Shown: piece by piece, positions 36,430-51,400 of the stretch | Numbering within the stretch: position 1 is the stretch's first letter | How the letters are laid out: every line of letters starts with the position of its first letter | Origin: Isoetes taiwanensis | Taxonomy: Eukaryota > Streptophyta > Lycopodiopsida > Isoetales > Isoetaceae | DNA: 64,000 bases | Reading direction: 5' to 3' | Assembly: GCA_021234155.1 (NCBI GenBank) | Contig: JAJEKV010000056.1 | Coordinates: forward strand, 8,108,575 to 8,172,574 | Translations under genes and position numbers: made by a program | The notes under the pieces: generated by a model | Told to the model about the DNA's origin: nothing | Database searches by the model: none | The model's input: the letters and a program-made list of their open reading frames with translations, nothing else

Positions 36430-39400
36430 CTATCTACTTTCAGCCCTGATCGCGCTCCGGACAAAGGATTCACATGAACTAAACCCTGCTTTGAAGACAT
36501 CAGCTAAAGTGCCCATTATGTCAAAAGCTTCCTGAATGTCCTCAGCATTCTGCATTTCGTCCAACCACTGGAGCATATCCTTTGAAAATGTAAGCATTGA
36601 ACAAACATCATGGGCCCTTTCTTTCATGATTCTTTCCCAGGGCTCAATGCTAGGTAACTCATCTTTTTGACTTTCTGATGTACCCTTTTTATTTGCATCT
36701 CGACTCTTCAAAACTCCAGTCTTGAAAAATCGTTGCAGCTGGTCCACTAGACCTACAAACACTAACATAGGATGAATTATTTCAAACAATTTACTGCTTT
36801 CTACTCCCTCTGTTGTCACATCTTGTTTTGGTTCGTCTGCCCTCGTTGGAGATGCATACACGGCAGATAAGTCACCTGAGCTTTTGTTAGGACTGACAGT
36901 TGAACCTGGTGGGGAAACAGGAAGCGCAGCTTTCCCGAGTTTACAAACCATAAATGAGTGGTACAAGCTTCGCTGCAGGAATGTACAGCGATGATTCTGC
37001 CAATCATCAAATGAATGAAGCAGCAGCGATAGCACCATCATAAACTGAACAGATTCTTCATGCGCTCCAGATCTTTGTGGTGTACTTGGCGTTGAAGGTT
37101 TCGATAGATCTGATCCCTCAACTGAAGGGCAAAGATAGTTTGTTAGGGCCTTCACGTGATTGCGATGCTGCCCGGATCCTTGCTGATCTACCAAGTAGCG
37201 TGCCATTTGTACCATGAATGGAAGAAGACGAGAGTTGCTTTCCTTTCCACCACCTTTACAGTCCGTGTTAAACGATGCACTTGTTGCAAATCGTCCCAAC
37301 ATCTGGAAAGTTAAACCAACCATGATAAGGGAATGCACTGCCAACAAAACAATATGGCCCAGGACTGAAAACTTACCAACACAATGTCATATGCAAGGAG
37401 ACGAATACGACTACCATCTGCTCTACCCAAGGCATTTAGGTTGTCCCAGTAAAGATCAACACATTTTGCATACTGAGCCTGTGGAACAGCTGGTCCACGC
37501 AATGGAAAGATATTATTGCATAATGTTTCACTGTTGCGGAGAGCTGCACCCTCCCATTCCTTCTTTGGGTTCTTCAGTGCTGAATCTGCTCTTTTGGCCT
37601 CTTGGTGACATTGGAAATGTATCACGTTGAAGTGACTAACTGTAGTATAGACCCATTCTGCTCGAGCATTGGGTCCAACACTTCCAGAACCTAGATTAAT
37701 TCTCTTGCAGAAACAGTATGTTCCAAGCATATCTTGTGGCCTGAGCTTATAACCTTCCCGGCATACCATGCAAGCCAACCCAGTTTCTTCTTCCTCAACA
37801 TCTTCTAAGCCTTCAATATTACCAACAATGATCCGCTTGCCACCATCTGATTTCATACTCATCCCCAATGCCTGTCACAAAGTATTAACAATCAGAATCA
37901 TGCAATTGCACAACGACGACTAGCAGGGCATGGATAATTTTCAAGGAGAACCTACCTGCAAGAGCTCCTCTCTTCTTTGCAAAGCCCGTCGTCGCATCTC
38001 ATCACGTGTTGTATGCCGCAATGTTAAGACTTTGTCTGCAAGAGAGCCCTCACATACTCCATCCTTGTCAGATATTGCATCCAACACATTCTCAGCTTTG
38101 GCACCTATTTCACTTTCACCAGAAACTCCTTCTAAAGCATGAAGAAGCGGCAAAACATCCTCCTTGTCCAGGCATTGCTGTGTGGGAATATGGCCTCTTG
38201 ACAGACCTCTGAGAACAGAGAGAATGATTGGCACTGATGGTTTCTCTAAGCCTCGCATCCAAAGGGGTGAGGCCTTATAATCAAGACCCCTTTCTACCAC
38301 TGGAAATGCATTTTTCAAATGCTGTATAGCTCCTGTTAAGTAGAATGTTAATATACATATATGACCAATTTATAGAAAAGATGCGCACATGATCAAGGTT
38401 GAAATATTACCAGTAGTTATATTTTTCTCCATGATAAGATCTTTCAAGCGCTCCCCATTCAAGTTCAACTTGATGGATTCTGTAACTCTTACAAAATTAT
38501 CAAGTGCAAGATGATGCTCCCCAGCCTTTTGAGAAACCATTGAATCACCAGGGTCTTCTTGGTGCTGCTTTTGTAGCTGGTCAAAAGCATCCCAATTCTG
38601 CAAATAAGGAAGAAAATGATCTACTAAGACCTCCATAGCTGCCCTCTCTCCATATGTAAGATACGGCAGGATACGAGCCACGGTGTCATTGTTTCTGTGT
38701 TTCTTTGACTGCTTCAAAATGGATGGATGTGATAACCGCTCCAAAAACATCAAAACAGCACTCGCAGCTTGCTCTCCAGCTCCTGCACCAGGCCTGGCTA
38801 AGCTAAGAGCACTTTCTGCCACACCAAAGTCACTTTCATTTGCTTCAGTCACCAGACACTCGACTATTAGCAGGAGACCTTCCATAGGCTGTGCAGCATC
38901 CGTTGAAAGAGCTCTCTGAGCTGTCTCAAGAAGAACACCTAATGCACCCAGACGAAGAAGAGCCTGTCTATTTGCTCGGATCTTACAACAGTTGATTAGG
39001 AGTTTCAGCACCAATGCCAGCTCCTCTTGTGCAGATCCAAGTTCATCATTTGCAAGTTGCTGTAAATGTACCTAGATAACCAAGAATCAGAACATTGAAC
39101 CTGTGCCCTCCCATACATTAGAACTCAAGCAAAAAACTCTTCAAACTCATCCAGACAAAAAAGAAAACGATTCTGGAACATTCGCATAATCAACTCTCTT
39201 GAAGACATGACTGCATCGTGTTTTTTTCGCGCTCAACGTATTCAACATCAGCAAATGATGTTCAGGCCACAGATAAGAGTACGACACAGCTTCTACTGAG
39301 AAGTTAAAACTACATCCCTTTTTGGGATAGCAAAACCCATTTGCATAATCAACTCCCTCGAAGACATGACTGCATCGTGTTTTTTTCGCGCTTAACGAAT

Positions 39401-42400
39401 TTAACATCAGCAAATGATGTTCAGGCCACAGATAAGAGTACGATGCAGCTTCTACTGAGAAGTTAAAACTACATCCCTTATTGGGATAGCAAAAGCCTAT
39501 GATGTCTGGGCATTGAGAAACCAGAGGAAAGTACTTTGTTTCCAGGCTGAAAACAGTTGTTTTGGCAGAAAACAACCTCCTTAGTACCTACTGGGGATTT
39601 TTCCCTTACAACAAGTTGAGCACCAGTTATTGTGACTCAATAGAAACAGCTTGGCGTAAACAGAATTCCAACAGTAATGAGAAACAAGAAAAAAAAAAGT
39701 TAAGCTTAACATGACCAAAAAGGGTAGACACAAATTATATACCTGGACCAACTGCAACAATATTTGTAGGCCATCGCATTCCCTCAGAACTCCAGCAATG
39801 GCAAACTCAATTTCTGGGTCCTGAGACTCCTCCCGATCATCATCCAGCTCTTTAATCATTGGTTCAGTGGCTTCCCCATCAAGTCCCTAACAACAGACAG
39901 AGAATGATAAGTCAGCATACATAGTATGCTAGCCAATATATCTATGTGCCATTTAACTATAATAACTGCCAAAAGACATGCTTCTGCCATCCAAAATCAA
40001 AGGGTTGTTTCATTTGCTTGCCTGGAGCCTATAAGTAATTGTCATTGGGGGGCAATCCCGAGGAGATAACAAGCTCGTGCCAACAGCTGAAGTAGCTGCT
40101 TGAACATGTGCTTTCCTCCAGACTTGTTCATAAACTTGAGCGACACTTAGATCCAATGAAATAATATTTCCAGCAACAAGTAACTCCATCCCATAATCAT
40201 CCTCGAGAAAACCTAGAAGCTCGAGTTGCTGGCAGATCTTGTTCTTCACATCACGCATAAGGGGGCCAACCTCCAAGCTTGAGTAGGGATTTTTTGTCAT
40301 AGATCCACGGATGAATTCTTCTTGTGTGTGTGCCTTGTTCAGCACCATCATATAGGCAGTCTCCGGTTTCGTCCGACAAATAATGTTACATAGTTGTTCC
40401 AAAATATACTGGATAAGGTTATACTAGGGTTAACTCAAAGATAGCATAAATAGGGCCAAATAAAATAAATCATAGAATGAATACAAATTACCAAGGATGT
40501 CCTGTCCTTCCTTCCTTGATGCAACTGTAGTCTGGAAACACAGGCGCGAATAAAATGGCCTTTATTTTCGTCGCTTTCCTGAAGAAGATCATCAAGAAGA
40601 TTCCGGAGAAGACGACCACAGTCGCTGATCAGCTTTGTCTTCTGCATCCTGCTTTACAAATCTGCAAGTGATCATAACCAAAATAAGTCAATAGCTAAAC
40701 TCCAAATAACAATTCAATTTTCAAAACCAAATCATACCTTGAACGTATGGTTGCAACTTCTAAGAATTTGGCTACCAGCTCAATGAGCTTATGAAGAATG
40801 TAGCCTTGTGAGATATCCGTTTGGAAGCTTCGCTCTTGAGCCTCTATACAAATCACTTCTTCACTTATTAGACTACATGATGTCCTTAGAAAACCACGCA
40901 CAGTGAGGTATAGTCGAGAATCCTCAGGCTCAACCATCCTAAAAAGAAGATCAAAATACTCTGCGGCACTCTCGCCAGCAGATTTTGTTGCAGGAAGTAA
41001 ATTCATTAACAAGTTTAGGAACTTGGAACGCCGAGCTGCACTTTGAGAGCAAAGCACATCAATTAACCCACACATTTCAGAACGTATTGCTTGAGAGCAA
41101 GCACTCAGAACCAACTCACGGACCCAAGAAATTTCTTCAAATGCTTTCAGTTCATCAGTTAGTGATAGCTTACAAGCTCTTCGCTTCCATCGAAGCAAGT
41201 ACTTAAGAGCTAAAGAATCCAGTCTCCTTGAATCTCTTCTGGATTTCTGTAAAAAAGGTTTCATCCCTTCTGAAATTGTATATTGCCTTCTTATGAAGTC
41301 CAAGTAAGTTGCTCCATTCCGCCACTCAACATAATTCACAAGGAACAGTTCTGGAGCCTGAAGTTCAGCCTCCCTTTCTGACAGGTTTGGCTGAGCCTTC
41401 ATTGGAATGTCAACAGGCGGTTGTGCAACTGGTGCATTCTTTGTTTGATCATTTGCTCGCATTTCATGTTGCAAGGCAGCAGCAACATTAACCGATTCCT
41501 CGGTATTATGCTCTGACTTGGGGGGCGTGCAAGCTTGTGAAACAATCCTGAGACATGGCAAGATTATGTGTTCAGCAATGACAGGATGACGTGCACCAAC
41601 CTGAATAGAACGGAAGAGCAGCTGGAAGACAACACGTAAGCGGGCTTCCCAGAAGTCATCACCAAGGGAACAAGTTTCTGACAGCAGCTGTAGCTCATCA
41701 CGTATGCAAGCAGCAATATCAATAGAACGATGGTGTTCTAAACAGTAGAGAACCTTTGACTTTATCAAGTTATTAAGCTCTGCAACAGCTGCAGAATCGC
41801 CTTCTGTAAAAGCAGATAGAGCAGCCCTAGCCTGAGTGCGTGCAGATTTTGGTCCTTGATGTATATTGTTCTCAAAAAGCTCCCGGAGAATGCCGGCTGT
41901 GACCAGCTGTTGCTTGCAGCGGGGAAGCTTAACGAGTATTTGAAGCCATTCAAGGCAATGACCGACAAAAGTATTTGCACACCCAAAACAACGATTAGGA
42001 TGCCTCTGAGCAAATGTCATAACCATAGATGCGCCTGGTGATCGTTTTTTCTCTAAATAAAGCATGAGCACCCTACGCAACCCTTGAAGGGTTTGCACAC
42101 TCTTGCTTACTGAATCAAATGCCATTTTACACTTCTCCCCATAAAGAACACCAAGAATTGCTATTTTCCGATTGATCTTGAAAGATGACGATCCAGGCAA
42201 AGAAACTATCATCTGCTGTACTGAATCTTTTTGTTGAGAATCCATTTCAGTTTCCCCTATGCTGGACACGAGTTTTAACAATGGCTTTTTGTAGCCAAGC
42301 AGCTGCTGATACCGTCTATGTGCATTTTCTGACTCTGTCTCAATAGCTGACAGGCCTTTCTTCATGTCATCATCATTCTCCATGCTGTCAAACATAAAAC

Positions 42401-45400
42401 TTGGCTTCGCCATGAAGTTAAATTCAAAACGCCCATACTTACTGTAGCCACACTCATTGCAGAGGAAGGAGTCAAGATTCTCATAATTGATATTCCGACA
42501 CTGCCTGCATTGGTATGCATTTTCATGACAATTTGCACAGATGCCATGCTTATCAGTAACATAACGGCTGCAACGGGGACATTGCAAGGATTCCAAGGAC
42601 GCTGCCTGAAGGTTTTCATAGAAAGAATCCAACTCTATCATAAAATTGCATGCTGTAATTGGTATAGGAAATTCAACCTTCAGCTCTGTTTGATTGATTC
42701 CAAGTGGACAGCTTTTGGCCCTCTTCCACAGAGACCTATTATTCTTAAGCTCCGCAAGATCAGAAACCATCCGGTTGTTGTAATACAAATTCAAGACCTT
42801 GACAGACTTTGACTTTCGAGCATCATGAACATTCATTGTTACACTCTGAATGGTATAACTCCCAACACATTTCACCAATATACGGTTATCAGTAAATTTC
42901 GTCTCTGCCTTTATACTTTCTAACTTCATGCGTGCATAGGGAACCTCTGGACTACTGCAAGCTAAGCATGGCTCACTTTCGAGATAATAACCATCAAACT
43001 CAACAAGATTTGCTAATGTATTATATATACGTGAGTTGGGATGGTTTGCAAGGAGTTCGTTTTGAAGACGGAGTGTTTCAAAAACCTTTCTCACAGTATT
43101 CGCTGTAAGACAACTTTGTACTAACTGCATCTCATGACTGTTAATGGCACTTTCCCTTATGCCCTTCCCTAGCAGCCAGCTCAAGATATCCTTGAACTCT
43201 ACAACATTTTGCCCATATGCTGGTAAAGCTGAGACCTTTTCCAAAAGAAGGCTAAGCATCTGCATCCGGAAAGTCTGACCTCCATGATGCCATGCACCAT
43301 AAAGAACAGTTTTTGCCTCAGATCGAACAGCTGTTGCATTCCATTCGAGCAAAAAAATGTTGACAAAGTCCTTCAAGATTTTCCAACTGTCAGCTGCAAA
43401 CTGCTGCACAGCCTGCTCCATGTCTAAACATGCTTTTTCGTTTAACCCATACCCTTCATCAATTCTTCTCTCTTTCTTCTCTAATTCATGGGGCTTGGAA
43501 GATGCAGAACTAACTTCAGAGTCCTTTCTTGATAAAGAACTGCCCAATTCTTTTCCTGAATATAACATCAGAGACAATAGCTTTAATGTTTGCACTACCA
43601 GCTCCTCTGCAAAACAAAATATTCCAGACAAAAGAAATTGAACCACTTCAATATGACGAAGACAGTATTTCTGCCAATTCCGAGGTCTTGCTGATGCTGC
43701 ATCTGCAATCAGTGATAAACACTTCAAAATCTTCACATTCCGGTCATATGGAAATGAAGAATGAAAACCTCCGGACTTCTGGATAAGCTTATAAAGTTTC
43801 TTTACTTCTTTATTTAGCTGCCAAGAATCCCGCACGTTATAATAGTGAGTTTTTGACCCACACACATGGAGAAGCAATCTTCTGGCATATTTTCTCACAA
43901 AGGATGTATGTGGATTGTTTATATAACTACAAAGTACTTCCTGCCACCCATCCAAATTGAGATCAGAACCGTAACAACTTTTAGAGGACATTTGATCTTT
44001 GTCAGTGGACTTGTCTGGTTTTCCTGGTCGTACTAAGCTATAAGCCAACCGAAAGACATTCTCAGCAAGAAGGCGGTGAAAATCAGCAAAAAGATCTCCT
44101 TTGTGAGCTTTAGCATAGGAATCTGAGAAAAATGGAGTAAAGCTACCAGCTGCAAATTCCTTGCGGACAGTTAGCAATGCACCACAACCACTTGATGTTG
44201 CAGAGCTGGAATCCTGCCTTGGACTCTTGAAAACATGCATAAGCTGATGAGCAATATTTAAAAGATAAGAGACAAAGGACTGCAGCCGCAGAACCATGCA
44301 TGCTTGATACAACTGTGTGACCTGAACTCTAGAAGACTGACAGTCCACTTGAACTTGAGAGTCTGTAACAGCATCGGCTGCACCTGTAGGCCTCAAGGTA
44401 TGTTATGTGCCAGGCTGGTGCCAGTGCCGTAGCAAGGAAGTAAAAAACATGAAGATCAAAATTAACACCTCTCCAAAGTGTGTCCGCACTTTTATCAAAG
44501 GAGGAACACTCAAATTCAACTCATCAAGCAACATTTTTATTAGTTTCTCCAGATTGAAATCTGAATGTGCGTCAACAAGAGGGCCAGATCCAGCGGATGC
44601 AATACGATAAAATAACTGCATAATGGGTACTGCCTCCGCACCTGTGCTACATTTAGCCCACCCCTGAATTTCTTCTGCCAGTCTCTTTAAAATTTCTGAA
44701 CCCAGGACACTTTTTGAAGCAGAGGCAGAAGGGGTAGGGCATTCAATAGCTCCTAAGTTCTCTGCATAATCACATGACTGATTGGTTTCCAGTGCACTGC
44801 CAGAAGAAGGATGCAAGCTCAGTTCTGTTGCCATTTGGAGCAAGCTCTCGTCGCTCATCTCATCAATAGATGAAAACTGCATTTCATTTGTTTCCACACT
44901 TGTATCAGCTTCTATTGTAATTGCTAACATGGGATGGTCACTACTATGAGGTGGCGGTAACTGATCAACGTCCATGACCTCATAGCAGGTCTCACACAAA
45001 TCGAAGTCTGGACATACATTGCAGTGCCAACGGCGCCTGAGGATGGGGACTGTTGAACAACCATCACAGCAGTATTGAACAGATGCTGTACTGGGATCTT
45101 CATCTAGCATAATCTGACCAGATGGTGTGGTGGTAGCAGGATTATCTGCACTTGTTGACATTGTGCGACCTGTATCAGCGACATCATCCATTGCCAACAT
45201 CTTTTGCTTAGGAAGTGGAACCTGCAATAACCTTGACGAAAGTGCAAGACTGCAAAAAGAACACATCACAATTGGACAAGCTACATCAAAAAATTAAAAC
45301 AAATCGTCTTTGGATTGTGACACAAATTACATACCTACAAGATGATCGGACAGCCTCGTACGGAGCAAACAGAAGCTTTCTCACGAGGCAAATTGCAGGC

Positions 45401-48400
45401 GTAACAGATACCACTGAGCCTGTGCTTTCAGCATGTATACTAAGACATTCCGCATACCCATAAAGCAGATCTACTGTGAGGACGACAAGGCCATTGATGA
45501 CTTGCGGCTCAAGACCATCTCGCCCAAGCATATCCCAAAGCACATCGATAAGGCCTTCAATTATTGAAGCATCTGCTCCACCAAAAGATGCATCATATTA
45601 GTATCAAAATTCAAGAGGCAGTAACTACCAATTAACTTACAAGAGACACAGATACCAAAAGCACTTATACCTTCACGTTCTAAGAAGTTGGCCAGATTTG
45701 ATGGTCTGTGTAGAGCAACTTTACAAACAGTACGAACTTGACTTGTAAAGTCTTGAATTATCCCAGTCATGCATGAGCCACCTAACATTAGTTTAGACGC
45801 AACCGAAGGATAGGAGCGTGCCACTCCTGATAAACACATCATGTCCTTCACCTGATAAGGGAGAAAATGCAACTTTAGCCTGCTGAAATAGATGTCCACT
45901 TTAAAATTGGCGCTCAAATGACACAATTTACCTGATAATATGCATCTCTATTAGGGAAAAGAGAATGCAAGACATATTTTGCAGCTGATTGCAGAAGAGG
46001 GTACCTATCACTCTCAAAAATTTTCTCTAATACGGATAGGCACTTTGTATTCTGAGTTTCATCAACTGTGGCAATTGATTGTCCCTTACAAATTATATAA
46101 AATTCTGACAGCAGTTTAAAATTTTCATACAGGACTTGCTCTTGCATTGATGCATTTTGTACCTTCTTCACTTTAGATGTACCACTTCCAGCTACCAAAG
46201 ATGATGAAATTCCTTGCTGATTTTCCATGTCCAGCACCGCATCAAGCTTTTCTTTCCAACCAAACTCATCTTTTGATCGTGCATAAATTTCCAAGCTATC
46301 TATTCTAGGAAGAGCAGATCCATTAAATGTAGGCCCAATGCACAAAGCGAACTCTTCATCAGAGAGTAGCGACTCTGAGTTTGTGAAAGGTATGTCATAC
46401 CATGAACGCACTCCTTCCTCTAACTTTACAAATCGTTGGAACAAACGAACCTCAGAAGGTATATGGCTAGCAGGCGTATTGCCAACATGAACCCGACAGC
46501 CAACCATTACCAAGTCAGGATTGGAGTTAAAAACCAATATCTGCACAATGTCTATGCATCATAAGCTCAAAAGAAAATGTTACAATCAAGAATTAATTGG
46601 ACCGAAGTGAACATAAACAATACCTTAAAACCAAGGGGGCTTGGACTTTCAATAAACCCATCTTCCGATGCAAGGCTGTGCTTAACACCATCTGAATCGG
46701 TATTTCGAAGAATATCCCCACCCAACTTGACATCTGATGTTATACATATTGTCTTTTCAAAAAAGTCCACAGGAAATACAGGACCAGGTCCGGTGTTTGC
46801 CCTACTGCTAAGGAGAACAGCCCCTAACTTTTTAGCATGGTCTATCTCCAGATTAGATGTAGTTCTAGACGAATCTAAGCAGCTTGAAATACTTCCACTC
46901 TCTTTTACCGAGGGTGCATATGAGAATATGTGGAGACTGCCATCCTCGTAAAGGATCAAAACACTCCCCTTTTCTTTTGTTATGGGCTTGTATGCTGTTA
47001 CACCGTCAACACGTAAACATGATAAATTGCTTCCCCCTCGTAAATGCTGATCATACACAGTGTCAGCCCCGATATGCATAACGACAGCAGAGTTTGCCCT
47101 TTGTGCTTGACTACATAGGCACATAAAAAGTCCACTGCCATCAAATAAATCCCTCCAATGGTGAAATGCTGCTGGCCTTGTTTTCCCATCTTGATCGACC
47201 TCAAAAAGGCTAGAAACTTCAGAGAGTGTCATATTGTTTAGATCTAATCTTGCAATCCATGTTGTGCCATCATTCATTGAAAGAAACATGAGCCTGTGGG
47301 CATAAGAGAAATGTAGGGAAATGCCTTTTACTGGCTTATATTGCTCAGGAAGCTGAATAGTCTCTGTCATAATGCAAGCACCAGAATCACCTCTACCACC
47401 CAACTGTTGACGGTAAAGCACACCTTGTTGTGAAAGTATAACAACAAGCATTCGACCATGGTGTCCTCCAACACAGTTAGACAGTAGCTCGGACTGATTC
47501 GATCCTGAGACAAATCAAAAATCTTCACAAATCGGTTAGTGACAATCAACAACTCCACCTGTGATCCAGGAACCCAGAAAACATGGCGTATATAAGCATC
47601 TTGTAAAGCAAGCTCAACAGCAAGTCTGTCTGTGACTTCTCCACGCGAATTCACAGTAAATACCTGACAATCTTCATAGCCAGCAACAGCAAGATAATTT
47701 TCATTCGCAGCATTGAAGGCCAAGTGGACAAGCTCAAAACGGACAGAGTTCTTTGAAAGGGGTTTTACAGTAGTCTTGTCTACAGTCACTGGGGTCGCAG
47801 TTGGTTGACCAATAAGTTGTCCTACATCAAAGAGGGTCACCTTATCACCCTCTCCTGCAGCAAGTCGACCTCTGCTGCTGATTGTCAGCAAAGACTTTAC
47901 AAGAGACCCACTTAACAATTGTGATTTCAATTCCCTGGCATTTGGATAATCTGCTTTTATTTTCATGTCCAAGGATCCACTTTTGTAGGCCCTTTTAAGT
48001 TGCAAAATGTCTGCCTTGGGATTCAATAACTTATCTTTGCCTAGAATTATTTCTTCATATTGTACAGGACCTTTTGTTTCCAGAGTCAGGTTGGCAAGCA
48101 ACCGTTGACCAAGTGATAGAATCTTCCCTCCACATCGAGATTGCAGAGAAAAGCAAGCAAATGGTTCTCCTCTCCATCACCAAGAAAGATCTTAAACAAA
48201 TCCTGGCCTTCATTCAGATCGTTGTCATCCGCTTCCGAATCACATTCGGAGAGTTGCACATCCTGTGCTACTAATGAAAGAAACGGTTCTGTTGTAACAG
48301 GCACTGATTTTGTAACTTTATTAGCAGCAGGGACATATTTACGAGGTTTAAGACAAAGGCAACTAGATCCTCTCACGCCTCCTGCTCCACAATCACAAAA

Positions 48401-51400
48401 GAACCGACTGAGACGAGAATAGACCACCTTATGGCCACGATGGCATACCTTGGCACAAATGGAGCAGCAACCTTTAGAGACAGTTAATTCACATGTATAA
48501 CAAAAATACCAATGTTGTTCCATAAAGTTGCTCCCACTGGAGGTAAAAGTACACACTTGGGATGCCAATGCCTTTTCTGAAGAGCTGCCGTCATCCTCTT
48601 CCTCCCGGTCAATGCTGCCAACATCCCCATCAGATGTTCCGTCATCTTCGTCTTCATCAACAGATGTCGCATCACATTCTAGAGGCGGCCCTTCGGATTC
48701 AGAAACTGCCTGCAAAGGGTGTTTTGACTTGATGCTTGCCAACCCAGAATAAACATTTATGCAAGTAGTAGCACATTTAATGCTGTCAGCCAATGTCCTC
48801 TGCATCTTTGCATTCTGCATCCCACATGTCTTGAAAACTGAATTAAGAAACATAAGAAGATGCTTGATACCCTCTAAATGTTCACTATCAGTTGGAAGTT
48901 CATCTAAAAGGTCCACGACAGTTTGTAACACAAGCTTCAGATAAGGTTCACCTATGGCCAATCGCACAACGAGATTGAAATAAGATGTCGCAGAACCAAC
49001 ATCATAGAAACTAAAGGCATGGTTTAAACCCAAGAGCATTGCCTCAACAACATGACTTCTCATGTCTTTCCCAATAGAATCCTGTGGTGACACAAGCATC
49101 TGAATGAATGTTGCTGCCAGATCATGCACTGCGGATTTACCAGTATCATCATGCACACCAGATTTAGCAGTTGTTACAGAACCTAAAAGCCTTTCTTCCA
49201 ACCAAGCTGCAAGCGTAGCACTGTCCATTTCTAAAAACTTTACACAAATATTATGCATGAAGCCAAAGTGGAAATCAATGGGAGAATCCAAAATATCTAT
49301 CATGAGCTGAAGGCACTTTATATTGATAGTCTCGTTTAGACAGCCCTGGAGCACATTTACAACATAAGAAGGGTCCCCCTGCCCACTCAAGTGCCTGCAA
49401 ACTATTGATGACTTCCACGGTTCTCCATTACCAAAGCAAAGCCTCAATGCTTCACACCTATTGGGATTTGTGCGCAAGCTGCTAATTTCCTCAACAGCTT
49501 GAATGATTATAGCCTCTCGTACATCCTGAAGCACATTGCTGTCTTTAGACAAACGAGCTAAAGTATCCTTGATATGCTTTAAAAAGTACAGATCAATGTA
49601 TACTCCCTGTTCTTCCTTTGATGTAATAAGACAATCCATTAATGTCTTGCACTTAGCATGAACACTTTCAAAGACACTGTCTGCACTCATCCTCACCGTT
49701 ACCAATGTAAGATTTTCAAGGACATTTGCATCTGCCATGCTCAATCTTTTACCCTTGACAATTGCATAAGCATTAATGCATTTTGCAATACTGTCAATGA
49801 TGTTTTCCAAAGAAAGGAAATAGGAAGCTATTTCTGCACTGCTTGGATGAGAACATGTAGGAAATCCATGTAAAAGTGCAGGTACTACCACATTAGAATC
49901 TGAATCCATGTTCATGTGAACAGCATCATTTTTCCATGAATGCAAACCCCACCTAAAGATCAACTTCAAGGTCGGCAAGTGCAATCCGACTTTTCCCAGA
50001 AGACCAAGCTTCTTCTCAGAATCTAAGAAGCTATGCAGCACTAGTACAGCTGATAGGGCAGTTTCGGTTTCACAAAGTTGAGTCATAATATCTGATGCTA
50101 AGGTATGAAGGCTACCAATGTACCAGTCTAAGATGGATGATAATACCTCCAAGACACTATCCACAACATCATGTTCCACAATATGGAGCATTACTTCCCC
50201 AAAAAATGTAAGATCCCCTTTTTTACAACCAATGCTGCCTTCACGATCAGTGCCAACATCTGTCAATAGAGACTGGGTCCCAGATTGTAAAACCGACAAC
50301 ACTAAGGTTAAAACTGCCCCTTGCCTGATAACCAGCCAGGAATTCATGTTTGGATTGCCACTAACAAAGCCATTTTTAAGGAATCCAAGGCATCGAGTAA
50401 CATATGTGGACCAATCTTCAACTAGTGCAATAGATTGTTGCTGAGCCCCAACATACAAACATTTCCCAACAATAAAGAAGATATCTAACAAATGACACTC
50501 TTCAGATGCTGCCAATTGAGCTCGAACAGCGGACTCCATATCCAAGGCACAAGTCTCTAATATACTCCAACATAACAAGAACATGTACCTCTCACAAATA
50601 AGTTCCGCAAATGACTTTATTGCCCTGTTGCTCCATACATCAAGTACATCCCTTAAAACGAATCTCAACTTCTGATAACTGTGAACAGTCCCCAGAAAAC
50701 CACCATTTGCAGACGTATTTATAGAGCAATTCACATCCAACAGTTGTTGAAAGATGTGCTCATCAACATCATGTTGTCCAACGACATGAGATCTCTCTAG
50801 TACCTTATATGCCAATGCAGCAGAAGATGAAAGAAATGAACTCTCGACAGGCATCTTATGGGACATCTTTACAAGTCCTAGTGCTTTTGCCAAATCAGCA
50901 AGCAGCCACCTGGGAATTGCATCAAAATACAGAAGCATATATTTCAAGGACAAGATAAGCCGAGAAGTATGCAACGCCCAGACAGTTATTTGTGTGCCAC
51001 AGATTTGCTTATCTGCATTAGAAGATGCTAACAGGGACACCACCCTTTCCACCAAACTTAATCTACCAGAGGTGTCCAGCGAATGGAAAGCCATAAACAG
51101 CACTTCCATTTGAAACCATGATGGTAAGATTATGTGCGAACTGGTCTCATTCAACTTAGCAACTTTAACAGATCTATTGGCTAGAGAACTGAGGAAACCT
51201 CTCCAGAGATCAAATACTAACGGATCATTTGATATCTGGTGGTTGGAACGATCTATTAAAATTTTTGCTACGAGTACCAAAGTGCTTTCCAGAAGTCCAT
51301 ATGGCATTTCACCTCCCTTTAATATTTGGTTACATATGTGGATCTCCAAACTATCTGAGAGAATGCCCCGAACAACCAGTGCATCCAAAATCTCAAAAGA

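Noticed and set aside
39147-39575. 142-codon minus-strand ORF as a gene
   Set aside because: It lies inside a BIG intron and arises from a 159-bp tandem duplication that keeps frame.
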